DNA of 64,000 nt, taken from the NCBI RefSeq assembly GCF_020595125.1, contig NZ_JACNMS010000005.1, positions 116,534 through 180,533 of the forward strand, read 5' to 3'. The notes beneath the pieces were generated by a model that saw nothing but the letters and a program-made list of their open reading frames with translations, made no database searches and was not told where the DNA came from. Shown in pieces: positions 27,713 to 35,109 of this stretch. Each line of letters opens with the position of its first letter. Positions within the stretch are counted from its first letter, which is position 1. Source of the stretch: Jeotgalibacillus aurantiacus. Its GTDB lineage: Bacteria; Bacillota; Bacilli; Bacillales; Jeotgalibacillaceae. The translations under genes were made by a program, and so were the position numbers.

Positions 27713-27880
27713 GTTTTGTCTCAAATGCAGGGTTTTCTGTTGAAGGAGAGGCTGTTTTTGTCGTAATCCTGTTTACAGAGTGTGGAGTTGTCGAATAAGA
27801 GGACAATCATATTGATAGAGCCTTCGTTTCTGTCACAAGCAAAGCTATTTGTGTCATAAGCCCGCTCATTTCTGTCGATC
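27713..27880. repeat. 21-bp phased degenerate repeat tract T2
   Basis: Core T(T/C)TGTC recurs with its TGT at 27717, 27738, 27759, then 27789 (30-base step), 27831 (42), 27852 and 27873: steps of 21 or twice 21 with one slip. Best-conserved units read TTTGTGTCATAAGC and TTTCTGTCACAAGC. Lies in the convergent yfkH/pfeT spacer. A CCGAGCCC/GGGCTCGG stem (27664-27704) precedes it. Confidence 0.72.
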
Positions 27881-28045
27881 GGTGCTGGCGCTGGCCCAGT
27901 TTAGCTTGAGGAGCGTGGACTTAGAGCCTAAGCTGCCCGTGCTCCATCTCCAATTCCGAAATCAGGAACTGACATGATCCAGGAACCTGAGCCTGGAAAC
28001 TAGCCAACTGCATTTTGCTACAGGCGGGCTCATGTGACGCTTTTC
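27880..28045. other. Candidate structured RNA or DNA element
   Basis: A GC-richer block without ORF inside the AT-rich yfkH/pfeT convergent spacer. Visible pairings: GGAGCGTGG (27910-27918) with CCGTGCTCC (27937-27945), enclosing CTTAG/CTAAG; CCAGG (27979) with CCTGG (27992); and TGACATGA (27970-27977) with TCATGTGA (28030-28037, one mismatch). It does not match the composite repeat family. I do not recognise a known RNA family. Confidence 0.4.
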
Positions 28046-28075
28046 TATCAAAAAGAGTCCAATGTGTTCGACACA

Positions 28076-28112
28076 GAAAAAGATGCTGGCGCAAATACCA
28101 GCATCTTTTTTA
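28076..28112. terminator. Bidirectional intrinsic terminator
   Basis: AAAAAGATGCTGG and CCAGCATCTTTTT (28098-28110) form a strong stem with A/T tracts on both sides, ending pfeT on the minus strand. Confidence 0.92.
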
Positions 28113-28114
28113 TA

Positions 28115-30034
28115 TCAGCTTTTTAACAGTCGTAAGCCGTTTAAGATCACCAGAATGGTACTGCCTTCGTGTCCAATGACGCCAAGAGGCAGATCGACTG
28201 CCTGAAACAGGTTTGAGACAACGAGAATGGTGATGACGGACAGGCTGAAGACAATATTCTGCTTTACAATGCGGTGCATTTTACGGGACAGTTTGATCGC
28301 TTCGGCAATCTTAGGTAAGTCGTTTTTAACGAGAACGACATCAGCTGTTTCAAGTGCGGCATCTGATCCTGCACCCATCGCAACCCCGACAGTCGCAGTA
28401 GCAAGGGCCGGTGCATCATTGATTCCGTCACCAACCATGGCAATCGACTGAAATTCTGCTTTCAGCTTTTTAATTTCTTCCACTTTCATCTCAGGAAGAC
28501 ACTCCGCTTTATACTGATCGACGCCTGTTTCCATCATAATGGTTCTTGCTGTCGAATCGCTGTCCCCTGTTAGCATAACGGTTCTGATACCTAAGGATTT
28601 GAGATATTTGATGGCTTCAATCGTTTGTGGGCGGACCTGATCTTTCAGGGCAATATAACTGAGCACTATTCCATTTTTCTCAATAAAGACAATGGTTTTT
28701 CCTTCAAGAGAATATTTCTCAGGTGTGCCCTTGTCAAAGGTTTTTTTCAGCTCAGGTGAAAACCAGTCTGCTTTTCCGATCCTCCATTGCCCCCCGTTAA
28801 AGGTTGCTTTAAGACCGAAGCCAGTTACATCTTCAACCGATTCAGGCTTTTTAAATGAGACAGCGTGCTGACGTTCTGCATAGGAAGCAATGGCCTGGGC
28901 GAGGGGATGGTTAGATTGTTTTTCAATACTTGCTACAGCTGCAACGATCTCCTGCTTATCCTGATCCTGTCGGATATACCAGTTTGTTACCTCAGGTTTC
29001 CCCTGTGTTAATGTTCCCGTTTTATCAAAGGCGATGGCTTTAATGGTGGTCAGGTTTTCAAGATGGACCCCACCTTTAAAAAGAATGCCCTTCTTCGCTC
29101 CGTTTGAAATGGCGCTGAGACTCGCAGGCATTATGGAGGCAACTAACGCACACGGGGATGCCACCACTAATAAGACCATAGCTCTGTAAAAAGTCTCCTC
29201 ATAACTCCAGCCAAAAGCCAGGTAGGGAAGAAAAAGCATGATCCCGGTAAATAATAGAACACCTTTTACATAAGTGCCTTCAAACCGTTCAATAAATAAT
29301 TGGGAAGGCGGCTTTTCACTTTGCGCAGACTGAACGAGTTCAATGATTTTCTGGAACATGGTTTCATCACTTTTTTTAGTGACCTTTATTTCAATCAGTC
29401 CGGTCAGGTTCACCGTACCCGCCATAACCTGCATTTCCTTGTCTTTTGAAACCGGAATGGATTCTCCGGTAAAAGCGGCTTCGTCGATAGTTGTTCTTCC
29501 ACTCAGAATGATTCCATCAGCTGGCACCCGTTCACCAGGTCTGACAATGATTTGGTCTCCCGGTTCAAGTGAGTCTGCCGAAACCTTCCGTTCAACACCA
29601 TTCTCTACGATCCAGGCTTCCTGCGGCTGCAGATCCATAAGGGAGGAGATCTCATTCCTGCTCTTATTCATCGTATACGTTTCAAGTGCACCGCTTAAAG
29701 CAAAAATGAAAATAAGAATAGCGCCTTCAGTCCAGTAGCCGATAATAGCGGCACCAGTTGCAGCGGTAATCATCAATAATTCAACGTTCAGCTTTTTATC
29801 TTTTAGTGTTGCCTGAATCCCTTCGATGGCTTTATGATATCCTCCAATTACGTAGGCCGACAAATAAAGGCCAACCCCAAAAGAAATCAAATCTTCTCTC
29901 ATAACCAGCCATGCCAAAAGAATTAACATCCCGCTCACTAGTGCCATGATCAGTTCGAGATGCTTAAAAAGGAAAGACGGCTGATCTTTTAAATACTCAG
30001 CTGGCTTTGGAAGTACATGAGCAGTGCTTCTCAT
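28115..30034 (-). CDS. pfeT: P1B-4-type heavy-metal ATPase, Fe2+ efflux pump PfeT (ZosA)
   Basis: 639 residues. No N-terminal metal-binding HMA domain. P-type motifs: TGES (actuator), DKTGTLTQG (phosphorylation), GDGINDAPALA (hinge). The membrane motif is SPCAL rather than CPC and the last helix region carries HEGST, the mark of P1B-4 pumps, as in B. subtilis PfeT/ZosA. It exports ferrous iron (possibly other divalent metals). A PerR-box-like site overlaps its promoter, matching PerR control in B. subtilis. Confidence 0.93.
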   Translation of the reverse strand: MRSTAHVLPKPAEYLKDQPSFLFKHLELIMALVSGMLILLAWLVMREDLISFGVGLYLSAYVIGGYHKAIEGIQATLKDKKLNVELLMITAATGAAIIGYWTEGAILIFIFALSGALETYTMNKSRNEISSLMDLQPQEAWIVENGVERKVSADSLEPGDQIIVRPGERVPADGIILSGRTTIDEAAFTGESIPVSKDKEMQVMAGTVNLTGLIEIKVTKKSDETMFQKIIELVQSAQSEKPPSQLFIERFEGTYVKGVLLFTGIMLFLPYLAFGWSYEETFYRAMVLLVVASPCALVASIMPASLSAISNGAKKGILFKGGVHLENLTTIKAIAFDKTGTLTQGKPEVTNWYIRQDQDKQEIVAAVASIEKQSNHPLAQAIASYAERQHAVSFKKPESVEDVTGFGLKATFNGGQWRIGKADWFSPELKKTFDKGTPEKYSLEGKTIVFIEKNGIVLSYIALKDQVRPQTIEAIKYLKSLGIRTVMLTGDSDSTARTIMMETGVDQYKAECLPEMKVEEIKKLKAEFQSIAMVGDGINDAPALATATVGVAMGAGSDAALETADVVLVKNDLPKIAEAIKLSRKMHRIVKQNIVFSLSVITILVVSNLFQAVDLPLGVIGHEGSTILVILNGLRLLKS

Positions 30035-30099
30035 TAAACCACATCCTTTTTTGAATTGAGAAGAAGAATCAAAATCAATTGTCCTTAAAAATAGCGAAA

Positions 30100-30120
30100 G
30101 CTGCTGTCACAGACAGCAGC
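30100..30120 (-). promoter_or_regulatory. Hairpin in the pfeT leader
   Basis: GCTGCTGTC (30100-30108) and GACAGCAGC (30112-30120) form a perfect 9-bp stem with a 3-base loop, between the presumed transcription start and the pfeT RBS. On the minus strand it is followed by TTTCGCTATTTTT, so it could be a weak attenuator or a 5'-end stabiliser. Confidence 0.5.
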
Positions 30121-30142
30121 GGAAAAACGTGGGATGTATTTG

Positions 30143-30186
30143 TTTACATTATTATAACACTTTTCTGAAAATTATTCTAATGTAAA
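30143..30186 (-). promoter_or_regulatory. PerR-box-like operator and -10 of pfeT
   Basis: TTTACATTATTATAA (30143-30157) matches 11 of 14 defined positions of the PerR box (TTATAATnATTATAA) with a perfect right half. A second, inverted copy (TTATTCTAATGTAAA) ends at about 30186. The minus-strand -10 TATAAT lies inside the first box. Family knowledge (PerR/Fur control of pfeT) supports this; binding is inferred. Confidence 0.6.
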
Positions 30187-30301
30187 TAAACAAATTTTAG
30201 AAAATCAGTTGTATAGTTTTGGGAGGTCTTTAAATAGTTGTTTGATCTTATGAGGGGTTAACACTTATCTGAAGAGCTATTGGTAAAAATTATATACAAA
30301 A

Positions 30302-30596
30302 GTGCCGGAGCTAGACATCAAGAAAAGCGTAGGCGACTCGTCCAGCCCCGACAAGCATAAGGCGAAGATGAAAAGAGGGCTGATCTTTGCCCTTGTTCAG
30401 CTTTGACTTATGACCTCGAGGGGCTAGTCGCCGGAGCTGGACACAAAGAAAAGCGTAGGCGACTCGTCCAGCCCCGACAAGCATAAGGCGAAGATGAAAA
30501 GAGGGCTGATCTTCGCCCTCGTTCAGCTTTGACTTATGACCTCGAGGGGCTAGTCGACGCAGCTGGACAAAGAAAAGCGAAGGAATGCTCCGGCAC
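30302..30596 (+). repeat. Composite intergenic repeat, copy R5 (tandem A1-A1)
   Basis: Two A1 modules in direct tandem with a 126-bp period (starting 30322 and 30448) and no module B. The two units differ at only a few bases. The outer ends GTGCCGGAGC and GCTCCGGCAC pair over 10 bp. It fills the spacer between yfkF (3' end) and pfeT (5' region), both on the minus strand. Confidence 0.88.
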
Positions 30597-30617
30597 GATT
30601 AATGAAAATATTCCGGG

Positions 30618-31796
30618 TTATTTCGAAGCCTGATACACTCTCTTTTTCTGAAAAGAAAAGGCAACGAGGCAGAGACAGATGGTCAGTAACAGGAAGGTGA
30701 TGAAATAGAAAAAGCCATCCGTTAAAAACTCGATGATCAAGCCTCCAAGAACTGGTCCGCCTATGCTGCCAAGACTGAAGGCAATACCGCACATAATGTT
30801 TCCAGCCGGGAGAAGCTGTTTTGGCAGAAGATCTGTCATATAGCTGATCCCAAGCGAGAAAGTTGAACCGGTTGCCATTCCGGCGATAAAAAATGCTGCG
30901 ATCAAACCGACTGTTGAGTTTCCAGCCATTCCGGCAAATATAAAACTGATTGCCCCGACAAAAAGAGCAGCTAACAGCGTTTTATGTCGGCCGATTTTGT
31001 CGCTGATCATCCCTAACGGAAGCTGAAATACGATGGCTCCGATTGAAAAAGCCGGCAGAATATAGGCAATGGCACTTGAGTCAATACCATTACGAATTGC
31101 ATAAATCGGGAAGTTCCCGTGAAGAGAGGCTTCCAGAAATCCGTAGCTTAGCGGGGGCAAAAATGCGACCCACGCGTATTTCCAAACGTTCCGGAACCGT
31201 CTGATCGTGCCGAGAAAGGAAGCAGATCCGGTATCACCCTGTTCAGGAAATTCATTTCTCAGCAGAAAAACAAAGCCCCATGTGATAAAGGTCAGAATGC
31301 CCGATACAAAAAACGGGAGTGACGGACTGATATCGATCAATGAACTCATGGCAGGGCCAATCGCAAATCCGAGTGAGAAAAAGAGTCCGTAAATGGCGAT
31401 ATTCCTTCCGCGTCTATTTTCATCCGAAAAAGAAGTAATCCATGTCTGTGTGGACAAATGCAGCATCTGATCACCGACACCAATGAGCAGCCTGAGAACA
31501 AACCAGAACCAGAAGGACTGCCACAGTGGAAAAGCGAGTAAAGATAATCCGACTGTCATTCCCCCGATGATGATCAGCGGTTTATAGCCAAACCTTCTTA
31601 AAGGAGCCTCCATCAGAGGTGAAGCAATTAATATCCCTATATAAATCCCGGTTGCATGCAGGCCGTTCATAAAGGAAGAAACGCCGTCCTGCTCGAGGAT
31701 AATAGCGATTAAAGGTAATAACATTCCCTGTGAAAAACCTGAGATCGCAACGATTCCAACAAGGATCCAGAATCGTATAGCAGGTGAAACATACAT
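30618..31796 (-). CDS. yfkF: MFS transporter YfkF
   Basis: About 392 residues, 12 membrane helices of the major facilitator superfamily. The loop 2-3 region (MEAPLRRFGYKPLIIIGG) and loop 8-9 (ISDKIGRHKTLL) are typical MFS motif A variants. I start at the ATG at 31796, which has AGGAG 8 bases upstream, rather than 31817. Substrate unknown. In the same genomic context as B. subtilis yfkF. Confidence 0.88.
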   Translation of the reverse strand: MYVSPAIRFWILVGIVAISGFSQGMLLPLIAIILEQDGVSSFMNGLHATGIYIGILIASPLMEAPLRRFGYKPLIIIGGMTVGLSLLAFPLWQSFWFWFVLRLLIGVGDQMLHLSTQTWITSFSDENRRGRNIAIYGLFFSLGFAIGPAMSSLIDISPSLPFFVSGILTFITWGFVFLLRNEFPEQGDTGSASFLGTIRRFRNVWKYAWVAFLPPLSYGFLEASLHGNFPIYAIRNGIDSSAIAYILPAFSIGAIVFQLPLGMISDKIGRHKTLLAALFVGAISFIFAGMAGNSTVGLIAAFFIAGMATGSTFSLGISYMTDLLPKQLLPAGNIMCGIAFSLGSIGGPVLGGLIIEFLTDGFFYFITFLLLTICLCLVAFSFQKKRVYQASK

Positions 31797-31911
31797 AACC
31801 AAAACTCCTGACATCATAATTGTACCTGTATAAGCAGATCAATCGTGTTTCTGAATGCACAACGATATAATCTTACTATAATTAGTGTCAATTAAGAAGG
31901 AGTTGGATCAA

Positions 31912-32295
31912 ATGGAATTTAAAATGAAAGAAGGCGGCTTTACAGCTGATTTTGAGTATGGCGAGCTGCACGTATCAGGAAACGAGGAATATGGATTTCG
32001 TCCTTATCAGCTGCTCGTATCTTCAGTCGCAGTCTGCAGCGGAGGCGTCTTGAGAAGCGTGCTTGGTAAAATGAGAATGGATTTTTCTGATATAAATGTT
32101 AAGGCAGAGGTTGAGCGGAATGAAAACGAGGCCAACCGTGTGGAAAAGATCCACCTGCATTTTGTACTGACAGGAAAAGATCTCAATGAAGACAAGGTGA
32201 AAAAAGCGCTGGAATTAACACGCAAAAACTGTTCAATGGTTCAATCTGTAAAGGACAGCATTGAAGTAACAGAAAGCTTCGAAATCAAGGCATAA
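31912..32295 (+). CDS. OsmC family protein
   Basis: 127 residues. OsmC/Ohr fold (thiol peroxidase or stress protein), with the YQLLVSSVAVCSGGVL helix carrying one cysteine and a second in TRKNCSMVQS, the two positions that form the active pair in Ohr/OsmC proteins. Start at ATG 31912 with AAGGAG 8 bases upstream; a GTG at 31885 is upstream of that RBS and rejected. Two TATAAT boxes (31866, 31877) lie upstream but without a good -35. Confidence 0.88.
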   Translation: MEFKMKEGGFTADFEYGELHVSGNEEYGFRPYQLLVSSVAVCSGGVLRSVLGKMRMDFSDINVKAEVERNENEANRVEKIHLHFVLTGKDLNEDKVKKALELTRKNCSMVQSVKDSIEVTESFEIKA

Positions 32296-32296
32296 C

Positions 32297-32342
32297 AAAA
32301 ACCCGGTTTGTTCTTTTAATAAAGAATAAACCGGGTTTTTAT
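32297..32342. terminator. Bidirectional intrinsic terminator
   Basis: AAAACCCGGTTT-TTCTTT pairs with AAAGAA-AAACCGGGTTTTT around TAAT. It ends osmC on the plus strand and can end the short minus-strand transcript from the promoter at 32470-32498. Confidence 0.92.
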
Positions 32343-32469
32343 GGTATTCGACTTTCAATTAGTATCTCCATAAAATCGCACTATTTTATTTTAGCGCTTC
32401 TCATCACTCTCCTCCCGCAGGATTGTTTTGAATGATCTGAAGCAACCCTCCTTTTGATTTTCTAATGCG

Positions 32470-32508
32470 AGTATAGCACTTAATCTGAATTGTGTAAATA
32501 TTCAGATT
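32470..32508 (-). promoter_or_regulatory. Orphan sigma-A promoter with operator-like palindrome
   Basis: Minus strand: TTTACA (32498-32493), 17-bp spacer, TATACT (32475-32470). A perfect 9-bp inverted repeat, AATCTGAAT (32482-32490) and ATTCAGATT (32500-32508), brackets the -35. The transcript would run about 160 bases to the terminator at 32342-32297. It carries two Shine-Dalgarno-like AGGAGG stretches but only very short ORFs (for example 7 codons). Confidence 0.6.
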
Positions 32509-32548
32509 AAATGTTTTTTAAAATGAGGAAAAGGTCCTTGTCATTGAA

Positions 32549-32605
32549 AGCCGGACCGGACTCATCCTTCGCTTACTTTGTCTAGCTGCACGGTGAGCCA
32601 ATTTG
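32549..32605 (-). repeat. Composite repeat remnant R6
   Basis: A deletion derivative in reverse orientation: the CCTTCGCTT...TTGTCTAGCTG edge of module A is joined directly to CGGTGAGCCA of module B, then the sequence passes into tract T3. No terminal repeat remains on the right. Confidence 0.75.
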
Positions 32606-32607
32606 GA

Positions 32608-32733
32608 GGTTCGAAGGATTTTGTTTAAGGTTCACGGGATTTTGATGAAGTTTCGAAAGAATTGGTGTGTGGTTCGTGAGATTTTTGGGGAGGTTCACAG
32701 AATCTTGATCATCTTTCGCAGAATAGGGTCATT
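32608..32733. repeat. 21-bp phased degenerate repeat tract T3
   Basis: Six units start at 32608, 32629, 32650, 32671, 32692 and 32713, exactly 21 bp apart. Consensus about GGTTCRCAGGATTTTGATnAA. The unit GGTTCACAGAATCTTGA also occurs in tract T5 on the other strand. The remaining 260 bases to yfkAB hold nothing I recognise. Confidence 0.88.
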
Positions 32734-32994
32734 TAATCTGTTTAAATGTGTGCGTTTCACAGATTGAGTCCGGTCTTAATGAAGTTAATGTTAATTTTCA
32801 TAAATAAATAGGCTAAGGTGAATGATTGGTAATGAGGTTATAAGACTGCTGGACGAAAAGAAATGTCGATCGAGTGGAGGTTTCTGTTGATAGGATACTT
32901 TTTGGTGCCGGTCGCTTTTTAGAGTGAGAAACATTTGTTGATAGAAGTAGCATTGTCGTGAATTACAAAATTCCTTGAAATACATCCTACAAAA

Positions 32995-33030
32995 TCAAAA
33001 AACCGACCAGCTTGTGCTGATCAGTTTTTT
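32995..33030 (-). terminator. Intrinsic terminator of yfkAB
   Basis: AAAACCGACCAGC and GCTGATCAGTTTTTT form the stem; the yfkAB stop codon lies in the right arm. On the minus strand the U-tract is TTTTTT. Confidence 0.88.
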
Positions 33031-34145
33031 GAGAGTAGTGCTGTGCGTTTTGTGAAGTCGGTGTTTTTATAGTACATGTCTTTGACAAGCAGGTTTGGAC
33101 CGAGACAGCTGACGGAAGGGCAGTGGCAGTTGATGGAGGCTGCATCTTTAGTGGTAAGCCATTTTTCGAAAATATCAGGTAGTCTGTCTGTTTGGATATT
33201 GCCGAGTGCCGGCGTGTTGTTGAAATCGGTTACGATCACATCTCCATCAAAGACATTTACATTGAGACGGGAGCGGCCATCCGGGTCATTGCGGACGGTG
33301 ACATTTTTTTCGTTATAAAGTCTGCTGAGGAGTGCCTGGTCTTCTTCGGATGTATTGCACGCATAAAAAGGGAGTGTCCCAAACAGCATCCAGGTGTTTT
33401 GATCACGGATATCAAGCAGGTGTTCAATCGCTTCGCGTGTTTCTTTTAGCGAGAGTGTTTCAAGTGATTCTGCGAACGAGCTCGGGTACATCGGGTGAAT
33501 TTCGTGACGTGCACATTTCATGTCATCCACAACTTCACGGTGAATTCTTTCAATGTGTGGAAGTGTTTTTTTGTTCAACATGGTTTCAGCAGATATCATG
33601 ATCCCTTCTCTGCTCAAGGCACGGCTGTTTTCGATCATTCTTGTAAACAGGGCTTCCCGCTGCGATTCCGTTGGCTTACGTTCCATCATGGCAAATCCGG
33701 TTTGCACAAATTCTTCAACCGTTCCCCAGTTGTGAGAGATATGTAATACATCCAGGTAAGGAATGATTGGATCGTAACGGTGAAGATCAAGCGTCAGGTT
33801 TGAGTTAATTTGTGTTCGAACGCCTCGTTCATGTGCGTAACGAAGCAGTGGAACGACAGTGTTCTCTACGGATTTTTTGGACATCATCGGCTCCCCGCCG
33901 GTAATGCTGAGTGTTCGAAGGTGTTCAATTTCATCCAGACGGCGTAAAATCAGATTCATATCCAGCGTTTCCGGATCCTTGTGGGAAAGCGTATGACCCA
34001 CGGCACAGTGAGCACATCTCATATTACAAAGAGTCGTTGTCGTAAACTCCACATTGGATAAAGTCAGCTTTCCGAAATCTTTTATATCTTCATAGGCTTC
34101 CCATGGATCATAGGAAGGCGTAATCGGTTGTTTTAACGTTGTCAT
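33021..34145 (-). CDS. yfkAB: Radical SAM/CxCxxxxC protein YfkAB
   Basis: About 374 residues. N-terminal radical SAM core with CNMRCAHC (4Fe-4S and SAM) and the GGEP motif, and the C-terminal NCHCPSVSCLGPN, the CxCxxxxC signature that names the family. Substrate unknown. Start at ATG 34145 (MTTLKQPITPSYDPWE), as in relatives; AAAGGAAG lies upstream at slightly long spacing, and a TTG at 34169 is the alternative. Full-length, not split into yfkA and yfkB. Diverges from the SE1561-like gene. Confidence 0.93.
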   Translation of the reverse strand: MTTLKQPITPSYDPWEAYEDIKDFGKLTLSNVEFTTTTLCNMRCAHCAVGHTLSHKDPETLDMNLILRRLDEIEHLRTLSITGGEPMMSKKSVENTVVPLLRYAHERGVRTQINSNLTLDLHRYDPIIPYLDVLHISHNWGTVEEFVQTGFAMMERKPTESQREALFTRMIENSRALSREGIMISAETMLNKKTLPHIERIHREVVDDMKCARHEIHPMYPSSFAESLETLSLKETREAIEHLLDIRDQNTWMLFGTLPFYACNTSEEDQALLSRLYNEKNVTVRNDPDGRSRLNVNVFDGDVIVTDFNNTPALGNIQTDRLPDIFEKWLTTKDAASINCHCPSVSCLGPNLLVKDMYYKNTDFTKRTALLSKN

Positions 34146-34278
34146 CTCTTTTTCTTCCTTTCTTAACAAAGGTTAGTATGAAAACAAAACGCTATAATGT
34201 CAATGAACATTCATGGAAAAGTTGCACAACGAATCCGAATCCGTTACGATAATGGAGGATTTGAAAGGAGGGGTAAAT

Positions 34279-34461
34279 ATGGGTAATGCCATTCATGATA
34301 ATGACTCACAGGTGCTTTATCTAAAGCAGCGTCTATCGATGTTTTTAGAAGTACTTGAGTCAGTGGACCCTGAAAGTACTGATTTGGAAGATATTGATCG
34401 TATGATTCAGATGGTAGATGATTTGGAATTAAAAGTACAGCAGTTCAAGAAATCTGAGTAA
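34279..34461 (+). CDS. SE1561 family small protein
   Basis: 60 residues. All-helical, acidic: MGNAIHDNDSQVLYLKQR then LEVLESVDPESTDLEDIDRMIQMVDDLE, the pattern of the SE1561 family, always next to yfkAB in my memory of Bacillaceae. Function unknown. Start at ATG 34279 with AAAGGAGG upstream; the longer ORF from 34213 is not supported by an RBS. Confidence 0.8.
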   Translation: MGNAIHDNDSQVLYLKQRLSMFLEVLESVDPESTDLEDIDRMIQMVDDLELKVQQFKKSE

Positions 34462-34532
34462 CTGCTTATTATGGATATGTAAAAGCTGACCGCATGAATG
34501 GATGACATTTGTGCGGTTTTTATATTAAAACC

Positions 34533-34610
34533 GGGCAGGTGCCATCCTTCGCATTACGCTGTCTCACCTGTCGCTTCACTGCCGCAGGAGTCTACGGATG
34601 GCACCTGCCC
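34533..34610 (-). repeat. Composite intergenic repeat, copy R7 (truncated B)
   Basis: 78 bp, reverse orientation. Perfect 15-bp terminal inverted repeat GGGCAGGTGCCATCC. Inside only the right half of module B remains (ACGCTGTCTCACCTGTCGCTTCACTGC). The 160 bases between it and R8 show nothing recognisable. Confidence 0.88.
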
Positions 34611-34775
34611 TCTTTGAGAAATATAATCTTTTCTTCACAAATAAAAATATATATTCAAACCATCCAAAGCTTTAAACCTCTCTGTTTGACGCGGATCAAG
34701 CTCAATTAACAACATTACCTTCTTCGCGTCACTCTGTTCCTTTTACAAAAAGAAATCAATGGTCACCTTTCATGA

Positions 34776-34890
34776 GGGTCGGGGAACATCCGCAGACTCC
34801 TGTGGCGGAAAGGGACAGGTGAACCCGACTGTGCGAAGCGCAGGCGGGTTCATCGCCCGGCCACGGAAAGCGGAGGATGTTCCCCGACCC
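34776..34890 (+). repeat. Composite intergenic repeat, copy R8 (B only)
   Basis: 115 bp, forward orientation. Perfect 16-bp terminal inverted repeat GGGTCGGGGAACATCC. Module B complete with hairpin GGTGAACCCG/CGGGTTCATC and inner TGTGCGAAGCGCA. It lies 165 bp from R7 in the opposite orientation, in the spacer before fumA. Confidence 0.92.
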
Positions 34891-34902
34891 GGACTCTTAT
34901 AG

Positions 34903-35007
34903 AGTGGTCAAATAAGTGGGTAAAGTAGTTAAATAATCCCTAAGAGTGGTCAAATAACCGCAAAAAGTGGTTAAATAACCGCAAAGAGTGGTCAAATGCT
35001 CTCCGTA
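34903..35007. repeat. 21-bp phased degenerate repeat tract T4
   Basis: Five units start at 34903, 34924, 34945, 34966 and 34987, exactly 21 bp apart, consensus AGTGGTCAAATAACCGCAAAG. Every unit contains TAA stops in at least one frame. Closely similar to tract T1. It ends about 60 bases before the fumA -10. Confidence 0.9.
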
Positions 35008-35109
35008 AGAAAACCTCAATATCAAGTAACCGTTTACAATCTCTCTTTTATTCGTTAAAGCGCCGGGTTATAATGGAATCGTTGATTTTATTGGGAGGGG
35101 ACTACATAG

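Noticed and set aside
34533..34890. R7 and R8 as a pair of inverted repeats bounding a mobile element
   Set aside because: Each has its own private end sequence, the 165 bp between them carries no gene, and no target-site duplication was seen.
2282..35007. 21-bp tracts as CRISPR arrays
   Set aside because: Units are contiguous and degenerate with no repeat/spacer alternation, and no cas genes are present.
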